From Candidatus Staskawiczbacteria bacterium (GTDB taxonomy: Bacteria > Patescibacteriota > Minisyncoccia > Minisyncoccales > Staskawiczbacteraceae), in contig CAINMG010000118.1 of NCBI GenBank assembly GCA_903850725.1, forward strand, positions 1 through 17,760: 17,760 nucleotides of DNA, read 5' to 3'. Position 1 is the stretch's first letter. Each line of letters begins with the position of its first letter. Of this stretch, positions 1 through 6,348 are shown in pieces. Below the pieces are notes generated by a model. That model worked only from the letters and a program-made list of their open reading frames with translations, did no database searches and was not told the origin of the DNA. The position numbers were made by a program, and so were the translations under genes.

Positions 1-12
1 AATAATAATAAA

Positions 13-3000
13 ATGAATATAAGAAATACAATTATCAAAGCCTTTGTCGCATTGACATTGGTCGCATTAATTGCCCCTGTATCAGCAAATGCTTTAACAA
101 CAGCTGATTTGCAGGCTCAAATCAACGCCTTGATGGCTCAATTGTCCCAATTACAGGGAACAACAACACCATCAACAGGCGCTGGAGCACCTGCAGTTTG
201 CGCTGGAGTAACATTTGCCAGAAATTTGACAATAGGTGCAGTAGGTTCAGATGTAAAATGCTTGCAAGCAATTTTGAACCAAACAGCATCAACACAAGTT
301 TCTGCAACAGGAGCAGGCTCACCTGGAAATGAAACATCATACTTTGGTGGCAAAACCTTAGTAGCTGTTAAAACTTTTCAGGCAGAAAATGGTATGACCC
401 CTGCAAATCAGGTAGGTCCTATGACCAGAGCAAAATTAAATCAAATTTTAGCCGGATCAATAATTGATCCAGGATTACCACCAGTAGTTACACCAACAGG
501 TTCAGTTTCAGCAGTTTTGTCTTCAACAACACCAGCTTCTGGCTCATTAATCAATAGCCAAGCAACAGCAGGAGTTTTGGACATTAACTTTGTTGGAAAT
601 GGAACAGTTACAGCTGTAACATTACAAAGAAGTGGTATTTCAACACAAAACACACTTTCAGCAGTATATCTTTTTGACGGAGCAACAAGATTAACAGATG
701 GTTATTCTTTTAACTCTAATGGAACATTAACAATGAGTGGGCTTTCCATTGCAGTTAATGGTTCAAAAGTTATTTCTGTAAAAGTTGATACTTCTTCAAC
801 AGCAGTAAGTGATGCTTCAAGCATAGCTTTGTCATTAACAGGATTGACAGCCAACGGTGTAGCCGGATCAGCAAATGTAACAGGTAACAATTTCACAATT
901 GTAACAGGTTCAGCTGCTACAGCTTACATGACTACAAACACAGCCAGCGCTACAGCTAATGTAAACGCAGGTACAATGCAATATACAATGTGGTCAGACA
1001 CAATCCAAATCAACACAAGAACAGTTCAATTAAGAGGAATGAACTTTAAAATTATTGGTTCAGCCCCAACAAATGCTTTGGCAAATGTAAGATTGTTCGT
1101 TGATGGAATTGACGCAGGAACAGTTGCAACACTTGGAACAATTCAAGGTTCTAACTATGCAATGTTTAGCTTTGTAACACCTGTTTCTTTAACAACAGGA
1201 ACACATACAATTGACGTAAGAGCTGACGTTGTAACAGGAGCCAGCAGAACAGTTCAATTGTCAGTTCAGCAAGCTGCTGATGTGACACTTTATGATACTC
1301 AAGTTGGCGTAAATTTAGCTATAACAGCTACATCTACCACAGCTTTCACAGCTGATTCTGGAACAACAGTTACAATCTTAACAGGTTCTTCATCAATTGT
1401 AGTTGAACCAACATTTAATAGCCAAACCAACATTACAGCTGCTATGACAAATGCTGTCATTGGTAAGTTCACAATTCGTGGTTATGGTGAAGATGTAAAA
1501 GTCAACACATTGTATGTAACTCCAAAAATCTTAAGTGGAGCAACAAACGGAACATGTACAACAGGTGCAGGAGGAGCTGTAACAGGCGGAGCTTGCGGTT
1601 TAAACAATGTAACATTGTACTTAAACGGTTCACAAATTGGAACACAACAAACATATTCTTCAACCAATATGAGCTCTGGAACTCAAATGACATTCACTTT
1701 GGGATCACAAATGATTATCCCAGCAGGAGTGGATAGCACATTAGAGGTAAGAGCTGATTTGCAAACAACTGGTAGCGAAAACTATACATCAGGTACAGTT
1801 ACAGTTACAGTTGAAGGAGGAGATCTTAATAATGCTCAAGGACAAAGTTCTTCAGAAATTATTGATCTTCCAACAGGAGATATAACAACAAGCGGACTTA
1901 CAATTTCTTCAGCAAGCTTAGTTGTTACCAAAAACTCATCTTTAGCTAGCTACACAGCTGCTCCAGGTACTCCAAATGTGAAAATTGGTTCATTTACATT
2001 GCAAAACCAAAGCACATCTGAAGCGACAAGATTAACAACTTTAACAGTTGCTTTAACATCTGATGGAACAACAGCTTTGACAGCAAACCAATTAAATGGA
2101 CTTAGAGATTTGAGAACTTCAGTTAATTCAACATCAGTTCAACCTTCAACAAGCAACACATTTTCAGTTAATGATGTAATACAACCAGGTGCTTCAATGA
2201 CAGTTGACATTTTTGCAAATGTTGGCTCATCTGATTTCATAACTGCAGTTGTAACAAGATTAACAGTTGCTTCAATCGGAGCTGTCAGCAACATTTCAAG
2301 TGCTGGAACAATAACAACTGGTCAAACAGTTTCATTTGGAGCTGGTACAATTACAAACGCCCCAACACTTATTGCTACTTCTACCTCACCTTCACAATAT
2401 GTTGTAGGTGGATTAGATCAATCACAAGCAACATTTAACTTTATTTCAACAGCAGGAGCTTCTGAAATCAAAGAATTGAAGTTTACAGTTACTGGTTCAG
2501 ATGCTAACCCATCTCAAACAGTTGCAACTGTATGCGTTGGCACAGTTTGTCAACAACCAAGTTCTAATGTTGCATGGTTACAAAATCTTTCACTTGCCGT
2601 TCCAAATGGCGGTGGTGGATTAAGTCAAGCAGTTAAAGTTACTTACAACGAAGTTGGTACAGGTAAACCAGTTATTCCAAATAAAACATCAACATTGTCA
2701 CTTTCATATGTAAAATATACGACTGGCAATACAACAAAGACATTATGTACAGCAGCTATGGCTTCTTGTACAGATACATTGTCAGCTAACGTTGATGCTT
2801 ATGCAGTAACATTAGTTGGATCAAAACCAACAGTAACAGTTGCTTCATCTGGAACCTTTAACCCAGCAGCCGGTAACAGTACTATAATTGGAGATTTCAC
2901 AATTAGCCCTACAGGTGGAGCTATCAAAATGAGAACAGTTGTCTTCAACGTTGTATATTCTGGATACAATACACTTCCAACATCAATATCCGCAGCAAGC

Positions 3001-3324
3001 TTAACAGATGCAAGTGGAACAGATCTTGGATTTACTTGTACCCCAGGAGCATTGACAACTGGAGCTGGTATAATAACTTGTACCAATGCTTCAGCTACAT
3101 ATGCAACAGATATGTTGATTGACTCATCTAAGAGATTCAACTTATATGCAACACAATTAGTAGGAGCTTATTCCGGAGGTAGTATACCACAAGTCTCAAC
3201 ATCATTAGCTAAATCAACATTTGTATGGGATGATACTTCATACAACGGTGTTGGAAGCAATGGCGTAGGATTGACAGGCACACTTATCAATGGATTCCCA
3301 ACTAATAGTTACGTAGCTAAATAG
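13..3324 (+). CDS. S-layer-like secreted protein with peptidoglycan-binding domain
   Basis: A large exported surface protein of 1103 aa. Residues 1-27 form a signal peptide (basic start, hydrophobic core, likely cut after ANA). A short Gln/Leu-rich coiled coil follows (about 31-49), then a peptidoglycan-binding-type domain (about 63-147, with GxxGSDVKxLQ and a GPMTRAKL ending). The remainder is Thr/Ser/Ala-rich, beta-like sequence with several related modules of the form L-(F/Y)-x-(D/N)-G ... G ... V-x-A-(D/N), near residues 219-265, 357-430, 532-600 and 696-755. All ten cysteines I can find occur as five near pairs, suggesting disulfides. This architecture is typical of abundant cell-surface proteins in Parcubacteria. 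Threonine is encoded mostly by ACA, a skew that fits high expression. The ATG follows an AT-rich run without Shine-Dalgarno. The acceptor role for the glycan encoded downstream is inferred. The fold of the modules is not proven. Confidence 0.85.
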   Translation: MNIRNTIIKAFVALTLVALIAPVSANALTTADLQAQINALMAQLSQLQGTTTPSTGAGAPAVCAGVTFARNLTIGAVGSDVKCLQAILNQTASTQVSATGAGSPGNETSYFGGKTLVAVKTFQAENGMTPANQVGPMTRAKLNQILAGSIIDPGLPPVVTPTGSVSAVLSSTTPASGSLINSQATAGVLDINFVGNGTVTAVTLQRSGISTQNTLSAVYLFDGATRLTDGYSFNSNGTLTMSGLSIAVNGSKVISVKVDTSSTAVSDASSIALSLTGLTANGVAGSANVTGNNFTIVTGSAATAYMTTNTASATANVNAGTMQYTMWSDTIQINTRTVQLRGMNFKIIGSAPTNALANVRLFVDGIDAGTVATLGTIQGSNYAMFSFVTPVSLTTGTHTIDVRADVVTGASRTVQLSVQQAADVTLYDTQVGVNLAITATSTTAFTADSGTTVTILTGSSSIVVEPTFNSQTNITAAMTNAVIGKFTIRGYGEDVKVNTLYVTPKILSGATNGTCTTGAGGAVTGGACGLNNVTLYLNGSQIGTQQTYSSTNMSSGTQMTFTLGSQMIIPAGVDSTLEVRADLQTTGSENYTSGTVTVTVEGGDLNNAQGQSSSEIIDLPTGDITTSGLTISSASLVVTKNSSLASYTAAPGTPNVKIGSFTLQNQSTSEATRLTTLTVALTSDGTTALTANQLNGLRDLRTSVNSTSVQPSTSNTFSVNDVIQPGASMTVDIFANVGSSDFITAVVTRLTVASIGAVSNISSAGTITTGQTVSFGAGTITNAPTLIATSTSPSQYVVGGLDQSQATFNFISTAGASEIKELKFTVTGSDANPSQTVATVCVGTVCQQPSSNVAWLQNLSLAVPNGGGGLSQAVKVTYNEVGTGKPVIPNKTSTLSLSYVKYTTGNTTKTLCTAAMASCTDTLSANVDAYAVTLVGSKPTVTVASSGTFNPAAGNSTIIGDFTISPTGGAIKMRTVVFNVVYSGYNTLPTSISAASLTDASGTDLGFTCTPGALTTGAGIITCTNASATYATDMLIDSSKRFNLYATQLVGAYSGGSIPQVSTSLAKSTFVWDDTSYNGVGSNGVGLTGTLINGFPTNSYVAK

Positions 3325-3385
3325 TTTTTAACGCTAAACAAACTCTCTTAGCCTTTCTTGTGGATTGGTTATGGGAAAACAAAGA

Positions 3386-3417
3386 GCCGCTCTCCTTTCG
3401 GGAGCGGCCATTGTTTT
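3386..3417 (+). terminator. Rho-independent terminator after the S-layer-like gene
   Basis: A perfect 7-bp GC-rich stem, GCCGCTC (3386-3392) pairing with GAGCGGC (3402-3408), extends by CC/GG across a bulged T to a TTTC loop. It is followed by TTGTTTT (3411-3417). It lies 61 nt past the stop of the large surface-protein gene. On the minus strand the stem is followed by a T-rich CTTTGTTTT, so it may also stop transcription arriving from the convergent gene at 3463-3867. Confidence 0.8.
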
Positions 3418-3418
3418 A

Positions 3419-3459
3419 CGCTGAAATTACGCTGATATACACGCTGATTTTACGCTGAT
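3419..3459 (+). repeat. CGCTGA(T) repeat tract 1, left flank of the GxxExxY gene
   Basis: Four copies of CGCTGA(T) start at 3419, 3430, 3442 and 3453, at steps of 11, 12 and 11 nt, with A/T-rich filler. The last copy ends 3 nt from the stop codon of the minus-strand GxxExxY gene. The outermost 18 nt (3419-3436) match the reverse complement of 3896-3913 at 17 of 18 positions. Confidence 0.85.
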
Positions 3460-3462
3460 ACT

Positions 3463-3867
3463 TTATTTGTTTCTGGCGGTATCGTAAATAACTCTTTTTA
3501 TTGTTAGTTCATTTGGTCCAAAGTTAATTAAAAAACCAAGCTTATATTCTGATCCTTTCAAATATTTCCAAAATTGATCTATGTCTTGTTTTGTTACAAA
3601 CGCCTTTGCTTTTAGTTCTAAAATAATGCAGTCATTAACAATTTTATCTGGAATATATGTGCCAACCTTTTTGCCTTCAAAATAAATATCAATTCTTTTT
3701 TGCTCTTGAACTTTTAGGCCCCTCTTTTCCAATGCAATTGTTAAAGACTTGTCAATAATTCTTTCTTTAAATGCCCCGCCAAAGTTTTTGTAAACATCAA
3801 AACAAGCTCCTCTTATTTCATAAGATTCTTTTTCATACAAAAAATTTTCCACTTTATTATTTGCCAT
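3463..3867 (-). CDS. GxxExxY family protein (PD-(D/E)xK-like, function unknown)
   Basis: A 134-aa protein of the usual length for the GxxExxY family. Recognisable parts are the N-terminal YEIRGACFDVYKNFG segment (16-30), the central YIPDKIVN...ILELKAK (71-88) and the C-terminal YLKGSEYKLGFLINFG (102-117). The D74 ... E84-x-K86 arrangement is that of a PD-(D/E)xK nuclease-like core. The name-giving motif is degenerate: at G-x-x-E-x-x-Y the protein reads AFKERII (32-38), so Glu35 is kept while Gly and Tyr are replaced. The family has no established biochemical role. The gene lies 35 nt downstream of the ligase stop on the same strand, so it could be co-transcribed with it. It sits snugly between two inverted short-repeat tracts. 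The ATG at 3867 has no evident Shine-Dalgarno. Family assignment is confident; function is unknown. Confidence 0.85.
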   Translation of the reverse strand: MANNKVENFLYEKESYEIRGACFDVYKNFGGAFKERIIDKSLTIALEKRGLKVQEQKRIDIYFEGKKVGTYIPDKIVNDCIILELKAKAFVTKQDIDQFWKYLKGSEYKLGFLINFGPNELTIKRVIYDTARNK

Positions 3868-3872
3868 AAGTT

Positions 3873-3913
3873 TCAGCGTTTATATCAGCGTATTGATCAG
3901 CGTCATTTCAGCG
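3873..3913 (-). repeat. CGCTGA(T) repeat tract 2, right flank of the GxxExxY gene and 3' end of the ligase gene
   Basis: Four copies of TCAGCG (CGCTGA on the minus strand) start at 3873, 3885, 3897 and 3908, at steps of 12, 12 and 11 nt. Orientation is opposite to tract 1. The tract begins 5 nt upstream of the GxxExxY start codon. It also supplies the last three residues (Pro-Leu-Lys) and the TGA stop (3903-3905) of the ligase gene. Confidence 0.85.
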
Positions 3914-6158
3914 GTAGCCCCCTAAGGAACTCTTCTACATTTGACTTTGACTCAGGGGATAATTCAAGCACTCTTAAAGCTTCAGTCCTAGCTTCTTTGT
4001 ATTGGCCTAATTCTTTGTAGAAAAATGCTAATGAAGAGTGATATTGTGGAAAACTTGAGTCAACATATAATATTAAATTTTTGTAAACCTCAACCAAGCT
4101 TTTGTAATCTGGTATCGAGCCATAAGCATCGGACAACTCCCCTAAGCTTATTTTAGAATATATTCCATAGCCTTTATCTTTGGCGGTTTGGATATTTAAT
4201 TTTGCTTGGCTGATATCTTTTAAATAAATTTCTGAAAGCGCCAAGTACCAATAGCAGTTTGAATAAGCCTCATTTAAAGTAATGCATTTTTCTGCATATT
4301 CTTTGGCTTTTAAGTATTCGCCAGAGGTGATAGCAACCTTGGCTTGCTCTATAAAAATCTCTTGGTGTTTGGGAGCAAGCTCTAAAGCTTTTTCTAAATA
4401 TATATTAGCTTGAGTGAGCAAGTTTTTTTTACTTACTGGGTCTTTTTCTGCTATTGCCAAAGCATTGTTTGAGCTTCCCAAATATAGCCAGTATCTGGTA
4501 TAAGTAGGCTGAATTTTAACAGCTTCTTTGATAAGTTCTGAGCCCTTCTTTATATAAGTTAAATTATTTTCTGGATAAAAAGCATTACAAGTTTTGGTTA
4601 TTTCTACATATTCCATTCTGATATATGAATCTAAAAAACTATGCTGTTTTAAAGTTTCTTCTATTAAGACTAAGGCTTGATCACAGGCTTTTTGTTTAGC
4701 CAAATTTTGAGCTTTGTTTATTTGGTAGTTTATTATAAAAGGCTTTAGGTTATATTGGTAAAGAAAAATTATTAATATACAAAATATAATTGAGGTAATT
4801 GTCAGTTTAGCTCGCTGATTTATGCGGATTATAGCAGATTTATGCTGATCTTGGCTGACTGAAGTGAGATGTAGCACATAACCAATGAGTAGAAAGAATA
4901 TTAAGTATGTAGAAAAAGAATCAAAGCTAAATAAATTAGCTACCAGATACCCTATCAAAGTTGCCTGCACTCCTCGTATTATCAGCGTATTATCAGCGTT
5001 TATTTCAGCGGATAATTTATAAAAAAGTACAATAAAAAGCAAAATATAAACAATAATACCCAAAATACCTGTCTGGACTCCCATGTCTAAAATCACATTG
5101 TGAGCTTTGTCCCACCAAAAAGATGATATTATTTTGGGGTCATAATTTTTATCAAAGCCTACGGCAAAGTTTTCTGGGCCCCAACCTAAAATTGGCCTAT
5201 CTACAATTGCTTGCATAGCTGTTTGCCAGCCCAAAAATCTTTCATCATTTAAAGCACTTTTTATAGATAGTCTTTTCTCAAGTGTTTGTAAGATTCTGTT
5301 TTTTTGTATGACTTCTGGATTGCTTGGGAATAAATTTACATAAGCTACAACAAGCGCTACTGCAACAATAAATAATCCAGCTATAATCTTACTTATATTT
5401 AAAAAGTCTTTGCCAAAGGGCTTTTTTAAGCCTTGGAGGGGATTCTGAGGATAAAGTAAAAGAAAATACAATAATCCCACAAAAATTCCTGCCCACACTG
5501 CTCTTGTGCCAGAAATTAAAATTGTAAATATAAAAATTATAATAGCTATTCCATAAAGTGCTTTCTGCCAAATAATTTTATTCTTGATAAAAAATGAGAG
5601 AGTAATAAAAAATAATAGCAAAATATATATTGCCATTAGTATTGGGCTTCCTAGCGTGGAAGCTGGCCTGCTTGTCATTGGTAAAAGCATTGTGCTAAAC
5701 AAGCCAAAATATTGGCAAATTGCTACTAAAGAAACTAAGATGCCTATGAAAATGGAAAAATCCCAAGCTTTTTGCCATGATTGTTTGTCTAAAGTTTTAA
5801 AAGCTAAAATAGCAAAGACAAAATAAAAAGCAAAAGTCACAAGTCCTCCACCTCGCCAAGGAGAGCCCCAAAAGCTAAAATATGTATCAATAGAAAATAA
5901 GCTGGCCAGTAGGAATGTTCCCAAAAGTCCAGCCATAGCCCAAATAACTCTTGTCCCACGAAGCCTTAGCGAAGTGGGATTATTCTTTAAATGTTGCCAT
6001 AGTGCTAAAAAGCCTAGTATTGCCAAGATACTTCTAAATATTAAAGTTTTAGGAAAATCAGCAGGATACATCCATGGTGAAAATGTGAATAACGGCAAAG
6101 CCAAAATTATATAAAGCCCAATTTTATACGCCCAATTTAATTTATTATTGATTTGCAT
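3903..6158 (-). CDS. O-antigen ligase / Wzy / PglL-type membrane protein with C-terminal TPR domain
   Basis: A 751-aa polytopic membrane protein of the Wzy_C (O-antigen ligase) superfamily. It would polymerise glycan repeats, or transfer a lipid-linked glycan to an acceptor, at the outer membrane face. About 12-13 hydrophobic segments fill residues 11-468. Family signatures are SGTRAVWAG (216-224), the RPILGWGPENF motif (321-331) in the large external loop, and KAHN (351-354). Residues about 475-745 form TPR-like helical repeats, commonly fused to ligases of bacteria lacking classical LPS. Two loops carry translated short-repeat tracts (383-394 and 433-450), and a palindromic insert covers about 60-69. 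The C-terminus is written by repeat tract 2. It diverges from the sugar operon, separated by 190 bp. WaaL, Wzy and PglL functions cannot be told apart from sequence alone; a protein O-glycosylation role is an inference from context. Confidence 0.8.
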   Translation of the reverse strand: MQINNKLNWAYKIGLYIILALPLFTFSPWMYPADFPKTLIFRSILAILGFLALWQHLKNNPTSLRLRGTRVIWAMAGLLGTFLLASLFSIDTYFSFWGSPWRGGGLVTFAFYFVFAILAFKTLDKQSWQKAWDFSIFIGILVSLVAICQYFGLFSTMLLPMTSRPASTLGSPILMAIYILLLFFITLSFFIKNKIIWQKALYGIAIIIFIFTILISGTRAVWAGIFVGLLYFLLLYPQNPLQGLKKPFGKDFLNISKIIAGLFIVAVALVVAYVNLFPSNPEVIQKNRILQTLEKRLSIKSALNDERFLGWQTAMQAIVDRPILGWGPENFAVGFDKNYDPKIISSFWWDKAHNVILDMGVQTGILGIIVYILLFIVLFYKLSAEINADNTLIIRGVQATLIGYLVANLFSFDSFSTYLIFFLLIGYVLHLTSVSQDQHKSAIIRINQRAKLTITSIIFCILIIFLYQYNLKPFIINYQINKAQNLAKQKACDQALVLIEETLKQHSFLDSYIRMEYVEITKTCNAFYPENNLTYIKKGSELIKEAVKIQPTYTRYWLYLGSSNNALAIAEKDPVSKKNLLTQANIYLEKALELAPKHQEIFIEQAKVAITSGEYLKAKEYAEKCITLNEAYSNCYWYLALSEIYLKDISQAKLNIQTAKDKGYGIYSKISLGELSDAYGSIPDYKSLVEVYKNLILYVDSSFPQYHSSLAFFYKELGQYKEARTEALRVLELSPESKSNVEEFLRGLPLK
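4813..4859 (+). repeat. Degenerate CGCTGAT repeat tract 3, inside the ligase gene
   Basis: Five units start at 4813, 4823, 4833, 4843 and 4853 with an exact 10-nt step: CGCTGAT, TGCGGAT, AGCAGAT, TGCTGAT, GGCTGAC. The first is a perfect copy of the flanking-tract unit and the others are degenerate. The tract is read on the minus strand within the ligase as roughly residues 433-450, a polar loop between two membrane segments, with no frame loss. Confidence 0.65.
4971..5010 (-). repeat. CGCTGA(T) repeat tract 4, inside the ligase gene
   Basis: Three perfect TCAGCG copies start at 4982, 4993 and 5005 (steps 11 and 12), and a decayed TCCTCG lies one step further at 4971. On the minus strand this is the same unit and spacing as the GxxExxY flanks, again beginning CGCTGAAAT. 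It is translated in frame as SAEINADNTLIIR (383-395), in the loop before a membrane segment of the ligase. Its orientation is opposite to tract 3, about 120 bp away. Confidence 0.75.
5954..5979. repeat. Short palindromic element inside the ligase gene
   Basis: TCCCAC (5954-5959) and GTGGGA (5974-5979) form a perfect 6-bp inverted repeat around a 14-nt loop that contains GAAG twice. It is GC-richer than its surroundings. It encodes the basic stretch PTSLRLRGT (61-69) in the loop between the second and third membrane segments of the ligase. It resembles REP-type palindromes that insert in frame; copy number elsewhere in the genome cannot be seen here. Confidence 0.35.
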
Positions 6159-6173
6159 ATGGTTTTATGGTAG

Positions 6174-6197
6174 AAATAATATATTATTTGATAATAT
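6174..6197. promoter_or_regulatory. Overlapping AT palindromes in the divergent intergenic region
   Basis: A perfect 16-bp palindrome AAATAATATATTATTT (6174-6189) overlaps a second inverted repeat, ATATTAT-TTG-ATAATAT (6181-6197). Both lie 16-40 nt upstream of the ligase start codon, in the 190-bp region between divergent genes. They could be an operator or just promoter AT-richness for the ligase. The rest of the region up to the rightward promoter shows nothing I can name. Confidence 0.3.
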
Positions 6198-6273
6198 ATG
6201 TTTATAGTATAAAAATCAAATGGAAAAGAAAACATTGCTAGAATATTAGGCAGTAATTATCCGCAGTTATGTA

Positions 6274-6301
6274 TTGACACTCTCCAGAATAGGTGTAAAA
6301 T
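6274..6301 (+). promoter_or_regulatory. Sigma70-type promoter for the rightward sugar operon
   Basis: A consensus -35 TTGACA (6274-6279) and -10 TAAAAT (6296-6301, five of six) are separated by 16 nt. Transcription would start near 6308, giving a leader of about 40 nt before the ATG at 6349. It is the only strong promoter-like pair ahead of the thirteen-gene run, and no obvious internal promoter is needed because the downstream gaps are 5 nt or less. Confidence 0.6.
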
Positions 6302-6348
6302 GGATATATAAGTATCAAAATTACTAGTAAAAATGCTTATTTGCTATT

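Larger units (their letters stand above)
3419..3913 (-). mobile_element. Putative GxxExxY cassette with inverted repeat-tract ends
   Basis: A 495-bp unit made of one gene (3463-3867) and two flanking tracts of the same short repeat in opposite orientation. Read inward from either outer edge, the sequence begins CGCTGAAAT(T/G)ACGCTGAT, an imperfect terminal inverted repeat of 17/18. The tracts stop 3 and 5 nt from the coding sequence, and the right tract runs into the 3' end of the neighbouring ligase gene. This geometry looks like an inserted module. No transposase or recombinase gene is present and I see no clear target-site duplication, so mobility is inference. The alternative is local repeat expansion around an old gene. 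Confidence 0.4.

Noticed and set aside
2799..3140. 113-aa minus-strand open frame inside the surface-protein gene
   Set aside because: It lies wholly antisense to a strong coding sequence and has no recognisable domain; it is a shadow of the repetitive Thr/Val/Ala codons.
3419..3913. CGCTGAT tracts as a CRISPR array
   Set aside because: Units recur every 11-12 nt with 4-6 nt of A/T filler, which is far too short for repeat-spacer structure, and no cas gene is present.
5418..5433. GGCTT-TTTT-AAGCC hairpin within the ligase gene as a terminator
   Set aside because: It is inside coding sequence on both readings, has a short stem, and no T-run follows on either strand in a useful place.
5584..5826. 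80-aa plus-strand open frame inside the ligase gene
   Set aside because: Antisense to transmembrane coding sequence, with low-complexity Lys/Ile composition and no signals.
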